Shown here piece by piece: positions 1 through 11,100 of a stretch of DNA of 64,000 bases (position 1 is its first letter; each line of letters begins with the position of its first letter). The position numbers and the translations under genes are program-made. This DNA is from Sclerotiophoma versabilis. Taxonomy: Eukaryota > Ascomycota > Dothideomycetes > Pleosporales > Didymellaceae. The notes beneath the pieces were generated by a model, which searched no databases, had not been told where the DNA came from, and saw only the letters and a program-made list of their open reading frames with translations. Where the stretch lies: NCBI GenBank assembly GCA_012274445.1, contig JAAROD010000026.1, positions 124,001 through 188,000 of the forward strand, in the 5' to 3' direction.

Positions 1-1408
1 TCAAGGTAGGCTTGGATATAGTTCTTCCCAAACCTCAATTCTAGTTCTTCGTAACTAACCATTCAGATAGTACGGTAAAAAAGGACAGTTCTTTGTTACA
101 CCAACGTGGTGGGGCCAGCCCCTCGTAACAGTACCATCAGCCTACTTCCAATGGTGGTCCAAAGAGCTAGAACCCAAGACTGAGCTCCCTCAAACCATTA
201 ATAACCTAGAGTCACAACGCATTGCTTTGCCTGGGTTGCCTATCGGTGAACACTTATATTACCAGAATGTTCACAATTTGAAGAAATTAGGCCCACAACA
301 CGTGTTGTCTTGGATGAAACCTAACTTGGAAGCCCATCTCAATATTAGTACGGACTGGACGACGGTAGACATTAGGGAGGAGGCTGTGTATCAACCAGCG
401 ATCGGAATGATTGTTCACTCGTATTTTGGGGAAGCCTTGACGCAGAATTCCGAGTTCGTTCAGCATATCATTAACTACGCACGAGCTTTCAACGGCATGG
501 ATTATCGCGTCGCCCACTTTTTTCCGCGATGGTTTTCACCAATATTCTGGTGGATCGTCGCCAACAGGCCCAATGGTCCGTTGCGTAACCAAATAAGATA
601 CGACAAGATCATCATCCCGTACCTCAACCATCGTCTGGCCGATATAGCCAATGCGAAAGATCAGATCGAAGAGAAAGATCTCCTTAGTATCTACCTCAAA
701 TCTATACACAAATCGGAAGACCCAGTTGATAGGGATCCTGCCGTCATTGCAGGAAGATTTCTCATGCTGACTTCAGGCTTCACCGTGTCAACTCTTACAG
801 GGGTCTTGCCTCTTGTGTTGAAGCGATTGACAAGTAATCCATCTTATGTGGACGTACTGTTGGAAGAACTTGAAGCTAAGGTCACAGAACAACGGGGAAA
901 GTGGGATTCAAAGCTACTAAACTCCTTGGTGCATTTAGATTCCATATTCAGAGAATCCATGCGCTATATTAAGTTCAATGGCTTCGGACTGGCTCTTATG
1001 AGGGTTGTCACGGACCCTGAAGGAGTCAAGCTTCCAGGGAACAATCCAACTGTAGTACCGCAAGGGACATGGTTTGGCGCTCCAGCAGATGCGGTCCATT
1101 ACGACAACAGTTATTACAAGGATCCGGAAGAATTCAAGCCGTGGCGCTTCGCTGAAGCAGACTCCGAAGCTCGTGCGGCAAGAAACATGATGACTGCTTT
1201 GAGCGACTCTAATCTAGCGTTTGGGCGTGGAAGATTTGCATGTCCTGGACGTTTCTTTGCGTCTGATTTCCTGAAAACATATATTTGTTACTTCATCACG
1301 CATTATGATATCAGACAAGTCCCTGGCTCTAGCAGCGGCAAGGATCCAGTACTCATGCAGGTCAGGCTGAAAGAGGTACCGGCTTGGTGGCGCGAATGGT
1401 GGGATTGA
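1..1408 (+). CDS. Cytochrome P450, CYP68/ent-kaurene-oxidase-like (5' end outside window)
   Basis: Heme-thiolate monooxygenase. The final exon runs 71-1408 (445 codons plus stop). The ORF reads upstream of the first apparent start without a stop as far as an acceptor ending at 70 (AGATAG/TACGG), preceded by a CTAAC branch site and a donor GTAGGC at 6; bases 1-5 are the end of the previous exon. About 100 N-terminal residues, including the membrane anchor, therefore lie off the window. Visible signatures are the heme loop AFGRGRFACPGRFFA with its cysteine ligand and an ExxR in FRESMRY. The I-helix region (TSGFTVST) lacks a classical AGxDTT, as is common in this group. It resembles the P450 at 26227-27914, so the cluster is bracketed by two related enzymes. 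It likely oxidises the peptide or its unusual residue; the substrate is inferred only. Confidence 0.88.
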
Positions 1409-1820
1409 ATGGAAAGTGTATGTTTCGGATAAAAGCAGGAAGTCGTGAGAAGCTATACTGAGGAATTGTAGGCACTCAGATTGCTTAGGAGCCTGGGTCT
1501 AGTAATTCATTCCATCCGGTATTCCACAACGCAGAAAAACTTCGATGTCGAACTGTTACAATCCCCGAACACCTGATCAGCCATCAAGTGTCATCTGCAT
1601 TTTGATTTGTATCTTCCCACAAACATTGCATCGACGGCACAGAACATAAAGCGAATTTCGCGACGAGCGGTAAGGTCGTGAAGAGACACATCCTAACTAA
1701 CGTGGTGCTCGTTGCAGTAACCCGACAGACTGCAATTAGGCCCGAACATGATCATATGACTTGCCATTAAACCTAAGGAGAGATAAAATGGCAATAGCTA
1801 GATAGCTTGGACAATGCAAG
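1409..1820. other. Convergent 3' intergenic region
   Basis: 412 bases between the stops of two convergent P450 genes. I see no ORF, RNA gene or repeat here; it should hold both 3' UTRs. Confidence 0.6.
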
Positions 1821-3473
1821 TTAGGTAGCTTTCGTCTCACGCCTTCGAACCCTGACTAACCATCCTTGGGAAGGAATCTTGTTATTGTCCTTCGGAGGCG
1901 GCGCTACTGTGCTTCCATCAAGTGCTTCAATATCCCAAAGGCAGATGATACCAGCTACCATCGCCAAAGCCTCCTTGATTGCATATGTCTTGCCCTTGCA
2001 GACCCCCGCCCCGCTTCCAAACATCCTCAATCGTCCAAAGCGTGCCGCCTGCTTTCCCTTATCGTCCACGATGAATCGGTCTGGCACATAATCATCTGGA
2101 TCGGGATAAAAATACGGATCCTTTTGTACGTTTCCGCTAGGTATCGTGACCCAGGTCCCAGGTTGAAGCACGTGGGTGGTTCCTTCGATGGTTGTGGCAT
2201 ATGTGGGGCGATTGACGTATCGAATAGGAGTAGACCCTCCACTCAGCCGTGCTGTTTCAAATAATGCAGACTTGAAGAGAGGACACTCGTTGTACAAAGC
2301 TGCATGGTCCATGGAAGATATCTCTGGTTTTCCTGTAACCGAGTTGGGGGTAATGACAACATACGGTGCTACTTCATCTCGGACATGAGAGAGTAACTCG
2401 GGCCTGCTATAGAGGTGGACAATGTACCAAAAAGAGAGCACAGGTGTGTTTGTGCTTGAGCCGAAAGCAACGCCCATGTCCAAGTCGGCGCGCTGTCGCA
2501 GTGTGAAGCCTTTGTCGCGGTAGATATTACTACGTTCGAGGACAGTCGCAGAGATATCGCTCATGTCGGCTCCATGATCAACGGGGCAATTTAGCTGGTG
2601 CTGTTCCACTCGCTTATAGTATGCCATTAGCGCAGCACGGATGCGTTCGCACGCGTCGACGCCAATGCGGATTCGACCGAGCGGTGTCCACCTTGGAAGC
2701 CCTGCTAGGAGAAGATCGAAAGACTTGTCCACAAAGATCCACATGTCATTGATGAGTCCTGGGTTACGATCCAGGAAATCCCTGCCATAGATTACTTCCA
2801 AGGCCACGTGCGCTGTGAGGTCACGGACCAATCGCGCCAAATCAACCTCGACAGCGTCCGGCGAAACTTGTTTCGGCTCTGCATACTGCTCCCAATATCT
2901 GCAGTTCTTGTCCAATTTCGAAACCTCTTCCGTAAATGACACCAAGTTAGTGATCTTGGCCTCCACATTGCTATGATAAATAACATTTGTGGAGTTCTTT
3001 TCGCCAAGAAAGTGCTTTTCCACAGCGACAAGAAGTTCCCTGCAATGCCCAAAAAACTTGTCGTACGTGTCTTGGGACGTCTCGCCGCCAAAGCATCGAA
3101 CATGAGAGGTCCATAATAGGGGAAGATTATCTAGTGTATGAGCTGGTTGGCAAAGAAAGCGGTCTGCACTAGCGAGGCTGTCTGCATAATAATGTTTCCC
3201 AAACAAGCCACAGTATAGATAGCGACTTCGGCGGAGATATTTACTGCAGCTGTTACCATTGTCCTAGACAGCTAAACGCGACAAAACAAAAGTCAGGTTG
3301 ACTAACAGTATCGAGGAAATCATTCCGCCAGATCCCGTAACAGCCGAGATAGTGATTATCTCGAATGGAAGATACAACGGCATGAGCTTCTGCGTTCTAG
3401 GACGACTCGTATTGAACAAGATACTGTTTGCGAGGCAAAAAGCCCCAAAAATGGAAATATACAGCCAATACAT
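1821..3473 (-). CDS. Cytochrome P450, CYP7/CYP8-like
   Basis: Proposed exons 3473-3342 and 3263-1821, about 524 aa. Exon 1 supplies an N-terminal membrane anchor starting MYWLYISIFGAFCLA. The body has an oxygen-binding helix of the CYP7/8 type (AFGSSTNTPVLSF), an ExxR in FETARL and the heme loop FGSGAGVCKGK. An in-frame TAG at 3264-3266 separates the two parts; it directly precedes the acceptor I prefer. The matching donor (GTTACG at 3341) is weak, so the exon 1-2 junction is the uncertain part, and a genuine disabling stop cannot be excluded by eye. The gene is divergent to the aminotransferase gene, with a shared promoter region containing TGACGTGA at 3708. Probable tailoring enzyme of the peptide cluster. 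Confidence 0.8.
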
Positions 3474-4169
3474 CCTATTCTTGAGAAGGGATACGTGTTC
3501 AATCCAGGATTGAGATGATTGGCGAGCTTCGGTAAGCTGTATGTGCAAACTTGGGAGGTTAGGTATCGGTACCGTGTGTTATCAAAGCAATAGTCACTTT
3601 AACTGCGAATACCTGTTTGGAGTTAATTCCTTAATCTTTAGTGTCTTCGAACGAATTATTGTTCGAAGTTCGTAGGATCTACTCATACGTGGCATGCTTA
3701 CCCAAGCTGACGTGATACTAGGTCGCTTGCCTGATTGTGATGCCAAAACTACCGTGAGACTACCTTAATGCCTGGATAATCAGCCTACATTGACTCAACC
3801 GATCTAGTTTTCAACGTCGTGGCGCAACTCTGTTGCATGAAGTGACTAAGCGCTTATCAATACGACTATGCTTTCGGAACCGGGTGGCTATCAACAAGAG
3901 CAGCTTCTTTATATACTTCTAATCGACAGTATGACCACTTCAATACTTTTAAATACAGCGTGGACAGAGTTTCTTGAGCCTATGCCGCTCGAAGCACGAA
4001 TTTGTGTAGACTTGTGTCCAAACAGGATCTACTGTCACACAAGTTGTGCGAACATCGAATAGTCGTGATAGTCAAAGATCATTGGTATGTCTTGTATGAG
4101 TCCAAACGATAGTAAGTTGTAGTTTTTTCATTTACCACTAAACCGCCGCAATTGAGCGACCCCAAAAAT
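3474..4169. promoter_or_regulatory. Divergent promoter region, P450 / aminotransferase
   Basis: About 0.7 kb separating two divergent cluster genes. It contains TGACGTGA at 3708-3715, identical to the Api-box reported for the apicidin cluster regulator APS2. Short ORFs here (for example 3868-4062) have no recognisable content. Confidence 0.5.
3708..3715 (+). promoter_or_regulatory. TGACGTGA motif (Api-box-like)
   Basis: Exact 8-mer in the shared promoter of the CYP7/8-like P450 and the aminotransferase gene. The CRE-like core TGACGT fits a bZIP regulator; none is encoded in this window. Confidence 0.4.
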
Positions 4170-5376
4170 ATGCATCTTATTTCATTTGAGCGTGGGCCGC
4201 CATCAGGAAAAACGGTTGCTGACCATTTTATACAGGGGCGGGGCACGTAGAAAGTAAATGGAGCTTGAGTACAGGAAGATGGACCGAACCGAAGTTCGTG
4301 GAGGGCTCACTTCTAACCCTCGATGGAATGTCCCCCGGCCTCAACTATGGTATGTCAATCTTTCCCGAAGCAATTCTAGTGAAGAATCTGACTGGTAGCA
4401 GGACAGCAGATATTTGAGGGCCTCAAAGCGCGCCGCGGACCGGAAGATATAATTACAATTTTCAGACCCAGAGATCATGCTGCTCGCATCCGGCTTTCAG
4501 CGCGGTTGATGGCGATGCCGGAGATTCCAGAAGACATCTTTCTCGGAAGCGTACACTTAGCCGTGTCTAAAAACTTTCGTCTTCTTTCTCAAAGCAAGAG
4601 TAACAGCTCAATTTATATCCGACCCATAGAATTTGGATCTTCGGCACGGCTGCTGATCGAACCATCAGACGAGTTTACCTTTTGTGTGTATATCCAAAGA
4701 ATTGAGGGCTCTGCAGTTCCAGGCCAGGGAAAGGCGTTAATATCAGATGACTTTGACAGGGCTGCTACTAGAGGCGTTGGGGCTGCGAAAGCTGGCGGAA
4801 ACTACGCCCCGGCTATGCGGTGGACTGCGAAAGCAAAGCGGGAAGGATACGACTTCCTGCTACACCTAGACAGCCAGACACAGTCTGAGATTGAAGAATT
4901 CTCGTGGTCGGGATTCGTTGGAGTACGCTATGATGAGGAAAGGATCACAATCATTCACTCCAGCAGCACTGCAATCATCAATAGTATCACTGTAGATAGT
5001 ATTGTTCGACTTGCTAAGTCATTCGGTTGGGCTACTGAGAAACGTCCGGTGAGACCCCCCTCATCCTACTCTTTTCTCCAGACAGCATACAAATTGACCA
5101 ACTTGATAGATTAAGTACTGCGAACTTCAAACTTTTACCGAGGTCCTTGCAGCTGGTACTGCTGTGGGTTTAGCGCCTGTATCCAGTATTTACCGCGCAT
5201 CAACTGAAGAGAATTTCAATTTTAACGATAATGGACCCTGCTATCAAAAGCTGCAAAACAAGTTGCTAGAGATACAAACAGGGACTATACAGGACATTTA
5301 TGGATGGAATATGCCAGTGGAATACAAATCCATCGATTCCTCTGATTGGACTGTTCAAGATTTTGTAACTAGATGA
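4170..5376 (+). CDS. Branched-chain-aminotransferase-like enzyme (PLP fold type IV), TOXF-like
   Basis: Proposed exons 4170-4191, 4236-4349, 4402-5048 and 5116-5376, total 1044 nt, 347 aa, all phases consistent. The family is recognised from the conserved run GLNYGQQIFEGLKA across the 4350-4401 intron, the DDFDRAATRG and AKAGGNYAPA region carrying the PLP-binding lysine, and LDSQTQSEIEEFSWSGF near it. Known biochemistry: transfer of an amino group between glutamate and a 2-oxo acid. In the HC-toxin and apicidin clusters such enzymes (TOXF and its apicidin counterpart) are thought to aminate the unusual long-chain residue; that role is inferred here. The first exon (7 residues and a bit) and the AAG acceptor at 5115 are the weakest parts of the model. 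It sits between two P450 genes and 3 kb from the peptide synthetase. Confidence 0.82.
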
Positions 5377-5982
5377 GATGTTGACGTACGGCAATGGAAA
5401 TGTTCAAGCAACAGATTATACAACATGTGAATGACAATAAATCCGTGCTTAAATACATTCAGTTAGCCTTGTAGAGTACTAGCGGGTTTCAAAAGAGTCT
5501 ATACAATTCAGCAAATACACTATGTGTTTCATTGTTGATAGGCTAGAGCTTATATACTTAAAACTATATGCTGTATAAAGGGGAAATTCAAAAAAAGCCT
5601 GTTGTGCTGACCATACACTCTCGAGATGCTGTTCAAGCTATAGAAAGGACTCTACATTAAACAACCAAGATAATAATGCAGGTACTAGTACATGAATAGA
5701 AATAAGCATAAAGCGCATCTCGTTTGTGTTCAAACACAGCGGCATTCGTTTCATGTAATCAAAGTCTTCAGGTTCCTTTGTCAAGAAAGACTGTCGAGCA
5801 CTACCACTCTCAACATCAAAAACCTATCTCGCGCACTAGGCAAGTGACTAAAACAGAAAATACAGTAGCTTATCTTCTTTATCTTTAAACAAAGAATAGA
5901 TGAAAAGATTATCAATCAAAGTAGCATTCAATAGGTTCCCAAAGTATACAAATCCAAATATGAGCCTGTTCATCAGAGCCAT
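5377..5982. other. AT-rich convergent intergenic region
   Basis: 606 bases between two convergent genes, rich in A/T. ATCTCGCGCA at 5826-5835 fits the tox-box consensus ATCTCNCGNA but lies downstream of both neighbours, so it is unlikely to act as a promoter element for them. No gene seen. Confidence 0.5.
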
Positions 5983-7778
5983 CTACCTACGCAGTTCATC
6001 TACGTGTTTGAACTGAATATACGGCCCGTCTTTAAGGCTCGTGAACGCCCAAGCGGTTTGATACTGTCCCTTGAAGATTCCATTTCCCTCCCCGACTCTC
6101 CCCGCATCCCCACTAGCAACCCTGAAGTCAAGTTCGCAAATGACACTAGCCATCGCCATAGACATCTCCATGAACGCGAAGCTCTTCCCAATACAGTTTC
6201 TCGGCCCGATAGAGAATGTAGCGATTGCCGTGTTGGCCCGAGTGACAGCTTCCATACCAACCTCTTCCGGGATCCAACGATCTGGGCGGAATTCGAACGG
6301 CTGGGGAAAGTACTGCTGGTTATGGTTCAAAGCATAGATACCGGTACCAACGTCCAAGCCTTCAGGAATGTGAATGTCGCCAATAGTAAGGCCTCCAGGA
6401 AGAACCTCGCGCCAAAGAGCACCGCTGGCGGGAGGACTGAGACGCATGGCTTCAGTGATGCAAGCACGCAGATAAATGCATGATACTAGGTCTGGGCCTT
6501 GAGTCACTTCGCGGCAGGAGTTAAATTTACCGCGAATTTCTTGCGTTACGCGCTTGTAAGCATGCGGATGCCGTGCCAAGTAGAAAAATGTGGCGGCCAT
6601 TGCCGTGGAAGTGGTATCCGAGCCAGCAATGATCAGTAGATTACTTTCGGCCCATAACTGGGCCTGAGAGAGAGATTCTCCTGTTTCTGGGTCTCTGGCT
6701 GCGAGTAAAACCGAGAAAAGATCCGCCGTAGTACCAGTACCTTGCGCTTCGTTCTTTCCAGATGTGCGCGCTTCCATCATGGCTTTGCTTTTACGCGATA
6801 GACGCAGGGCTCGACGTCGCGCATCAGGAAATAACAATCTGTGCAACCCAAGGTCTTCAGCCTCCGGAAGCTGGTTCAGGAAGCTGATGCGTCGGAGCTG
6901 GCCTTCTATTGCGCCAACAATCCATCGGTTATCTGAGCTTAAAAGCATGTCATACGAAGACCCAAAAACAACCCGTGACATTATGTCAAAGGTAAAATAG
7001 TCACCTGTGGAATGTTCAGTGTTTGTTTTAATGTACGTAGGCAGATGCGGGAACACTTACACCAGTGCGCCATATCTTTCGGAGAAGTCCATCCGTTCTT
7101 ATCTACACATGGGTGCTCAGGTTCCGCTTCTACTCCACCTAAGCGGTCGCAAAATGTTGCTGCTACATGTTGTACCTGAGATGAGAAAGATTTGAGGTAT
7201 GATTCCGATAGGCCTTGGCTGAGTATGCGACGAAGCTTCGCATGGACCTGCTGATTGACGACGCTTTGTGTTGCTTCAACACCTTTGACAAGCGATATGC
7301 GATGATACGACTTGGACTTTCGCACGTTTCTTCCATGCGAATAAATGGCTAATTTCTCGTTACCACCAGTCAATTGACATATATCCTGACTCACATCTTA
7401 ATCCGGTTTCCGTGTTGACCAATAATCTGTTCGGCCCATAGCGGACTATATCTCCTAAGAATACTACTCAGCAAACTCATTTATATCTGTTGATTTTACA
7501 CGTGTACCATATTCCGCATGGCACTTCCAAATATCCGTATGGAGGTCGCCGATATACGTGTGGTATACCGAGTACCAACTTGTTATCTTGGCAAGAAAAG
7601 GCCCGGGGTATCTTGCATAGGGATGGAGGTAAAGACGATGGATCACCAGACTGATTAGCTTTCCATCATTAACTCGGTCATTTATCTCAAGATATTGTCA
7701 ACTTACCAACAATAATGTAATCAAACCGGTTGTTGCCACAGCGAGGACGAGTTTACCAGTATTGATGCTGAGCCCCAT
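5983..7778 (-). CDS. Cytochrome P450, CYP58/CYP65-like
   Basis: Five exons by splice consensus: 7778-7707, 7658-7502, 7445-7395, 7348-7061 and 7004-5983; 1590 nt, 529 aa, a normal P450 length. Order of features: N-terminal hydrophobic anchor (residues about 5-30), proline-rich ARYPGPF, the C-helix region HGRNVRKS, I-helix AGSDTTSTA with the acid-alcohol pair, ExxR in TEAMRLSPP, PERF-equivalent RPDRW, and the heme loop FSIGPRNCIGK. Introns are 46-56 nt. An exact TGACGTGA lies at 7939-7946, about 160 bp upstream of the start. The gene lies between the aminotransferase and the peptide synthetase and is co-oriented with the synthetase, so a tailoring role in the same pathway is likely. Confidence 0.9.
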
Positions 7779-8109
7779 TATAATCGACTTAGGAACTGGC
7801 CGATCTGGTAGCTGCAGGACCTTAGATGAGAACGTTTGAGATTCGGATTGGCATGTGGAATTATTGTACAGATGGAATCACTTGGTACGCGCTACATTTG
7901 ACATTGGATTGGTGGCTCATAATTGATTAGCCGTACTGTGACGTGAGCATGACCAAGCATAAGCACAGCTTCTGCACATTATTTCCTAAAACTACTGTTA
8001 CCTAGCTACGTTCATTCGGCATTGCGTGGAGCATTTTGGTCACAACCCCTTCAAACCATTGAAAAATTGAGGTAACCACGTGTGAATTGTGAAGGTCAAG
8101 TGCCATCTG
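7779..8109. promoter_or_regulatory. Promoter region of the P450, with TGACGTGA
   Basis: 331 bases between the P450 start (minus strand) and the stop of the synthetase (also minus strand). It carries TGACGTGA at 7939-7946. It must hold both the synthetase 3' end and the P450 promoter. Confidence 0.5.
7939..7946 (+). promoter_or_regulatory. TGACGTGA motif (Api-box-like)
   Basis: Exact 8-mer, identical to the motif published for apicidin cluster control by APS2. About two exact copies are expected by chance in 64 kb on both strands; five are seen, two of them in cluster promoters (3708 and here). Suggestive only. Confidence 0.4.
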
Positions 8110-11100
8110 TTAGGCTAATAACGTTCTCAATGTTTCAAACGCCAGCTGGAGCTCTTCAGCTGCACTGGAAATTGCTCTCGCATCCCAAAATAGACTGAAT
8201 TCCACCTCATTCTCGGCGTGAACTTCTGCCTCGACTGAAAATCCTCCTTTAGGCGGTGAAATAGTGGGTTGTGCATCCTCCAGATTCAATCCAAGGGCTC
8301 TAAAAGGGCCCTGAAAAGTTTTTTGCTGATCACCGAGATGTACCACCAGGTTGAGAGGTTGTGAGCTAATAGCTGCTTCAGCTTCCGGACTTGCTGTCCG
8401 GATTGCATACATCGCGTCTAGTTGTCTACCGGCCATTGAGATGTGAAGAATTTGATCATGAACGAGAGAGGCTACTTCTGAGAGAAGCGGTCGATTGTCG
8501 ATAAAGTTATGTGTATCTGCGAGCAGCCGGCTGAGGTTGACCCTTAGAGGTATTGTATTCAAGGTTGGGCCTACAGTGGATTCCAGACCGTGGAAATGGG
8601 GTGATGTTGTACTGCGTCCGTTTATTACATAGCCAATTGTGATGTCACGACCATGTGTGAGATGTGCAAGCGTAAGGATCCAGGCGGCAGTGATGATTTC
8701 GGCGACGGTCACCGAGTTATTCAAGAGATTAGGCTCAACTTGGATCTTCAGTTGAGACTTTCGGTCCAATCTTGAATCCTGAATGGCTTCGTAGTCGAAC
8801 AATTGAGGGGTAGACGTTGAATTTTTGAAGTAGGATGCCCAGAAGTTCGATTTTTCCGAGTCCTCGGAGCGAGCAAGCCGGTGGAGACGAGCTGAAAATG
8901 TGTGGAAAGGTAAAGCTGATGGTGGCGGGTGATAAGACGGGTCGAAGTATGCTTTGATGAGGTGCTCGAAAATGAGACTTAACGACCACGCGTCGTAAGT
9001 CGAGTGATGCTGTGTCCAAATGAAGTGCGTTCCCTCATTCACTACGACAAACCGAATCAGGGGATCTCCGATCCCCATAGAGATTTGAGACTCTTGTCTC
9101 AGAGCGTCCTGGAGGCTTCCTACTGTGAAACGCCATGATGGTGTACTTGGGAAGATCACTTGATGTAAAGTCTTGTCAACACGCATGATCCGTGTTCTCC
9201 AAATGAGGTGGCGGGTGGCACAACGTTCGATGGCGTTCTGGAACCGGGGAAGATCAAAATTCGCTTTCATCGAGAAGACGAAGCTTACAACACGGCCTGC
9301 TTCCATCATAATCTCCTGGGTTGGCGTACACGGAAACACGAAGTTCTCGGCATCGGATTGCGCATTTGTACGGAATAAGGAAGGATGTTCTCCACGAATA
9401 ACATTCCACACAAGGCTTCGTCGTTGGATTACGTCTTTCGGTACTTCTTCTTCGTCTATACCTGGTGCGAAATCACTGTTAAGTTTCGAACATGGCCTCA
9501 AATTAGCTGCAACAGCAGCTAGTGTCGGCTGCCTAAAGAGATCTTGAGTCGTCAAGTCAAAGCCGTGTTGTCTCGTCTTTGATACTAGACGCATCGCAGA
9601 TAATGAGTCGCCTCCACTAGCGAAAAAGTCATGATTTTGCGTGAGGTCCTCACGGCGCACGCTCAGTACCCCAGCCCATAAATCTGCCATGAGCTTCTCT
9701 TCATCCGTCTTCAGCCCAGTTCCTTGTGAATCAATATCAATAGCATTGAGAGCGCGAATGGAAGCCTGTCCTAGCGACGAAATGCAGGTTTTCAGCGCAC
9801 GGCGATCTAGTTTTCCGGCAACCGTGACCGGAAGGCTCTCCAATGAGATATAACCTCTGGGTTGCATGTGTCGGGGAAGCACATCTATGAGGCGATGGCG
9901 CAATCGCTCTGAAAGTCCGCGGACATAAGCGTCAGCATCGGGACGTCTGCTCACGGCCAACACAGCAATCAATATTTTTTGGTCCGGCGCACGTTCCCAC
10001 ACATCAACAGCAACGCCCATTTTAGATGTACCAGGCTCTTCTTCGGAAAGAAGACGTGTCAGCGCATTCTCGATATCTCCAAGCTCGACCCGCTGGCCGT
10101 TAAGCTTGACCTGTAGCGCGTCTTTACGGCCAACATAATGTATTGAGCCGTGCTCGTCGTATCGCGCCAAATCGCCACTCCGGTATACAGGGAACAATTC
10201 AATTGTTTCCGTCAATTCGTCTCTGCCAAACCACGTCTCTGGAATTGTTTCCGAGAAAGCCTCCGCAGTTGCTTTGCTCTTTCCCAGGTAGCCTTTCGCA
10301 ACACTGGGGCCTTCAATGTAAAGTTCTCCGATGCCGCCGATAGGAGCCAGGCTATTACCATTGCTCAAAGGAGCGACAATCCATAGCCGACAATTTTGCA
10401 ACCCTCGGCCCATATCTCGTGTACCGGTATTCGTCGATTTAATGTGATGAACAGCAGTTGCGATGCAAGTCTCTGTTGGGCCAAACCCATTGGACAGATG
10501 CACACGATTGCACCAGCGTTGTTTATCTGCGTCAAACATGGGTTCGCCACCAAGATGGAGGCCACGAAGATCGGGTAGCGTATCTGGGTTGAGTAGTCGA
10601 GACAGAGACGGTGTACAGAAGATATCTGTAATTCTGGCGGTTTGAATGAATCTAGGCAAATTGTCTAAATAGTCCACGTCGGAAGGTATGCATACAGTAC
10701 CGCCAGCGCAAAGGACGACAAAGATCTCGGCAAGTGCCAAATCAAAGGAGATTGATGTTTGATGGGCTACACGAGAAGAAGCCCCAACCAGCTTTGATTT
10801 GCGAAGTGCGACAAGAGCAGAGCTGAGTGCACGATGCGAGACCATAACGCCCTTCGGAGCACCCGTACTGCCAGAGGTAAACATGACGTACGCCAAGCTT
10901 GAAGGACTTGAAAGATGTTGTGCAAGGACCGGTGATTCGTAGTTGAGGTGAGCCCCGCCATCATCTTCATCCACCACTACCAATTGGTTCATGCCCATAA
11001 GTAGCTTCATGCCCATGGCTGCAGTGTGTTGAGACACTAATATGACCGCAGTTTCAATGGTGTCAAGGATAGCCTTTTTGCGACTCATCGGCCATGAAAC

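Noticed and set aside
5826..5835. Exact tox-box match ATCTCGCGCA
   Set aside because: It lies between two convergent genes, downstream of both; about two such matches are expected by chance in 64 kb.
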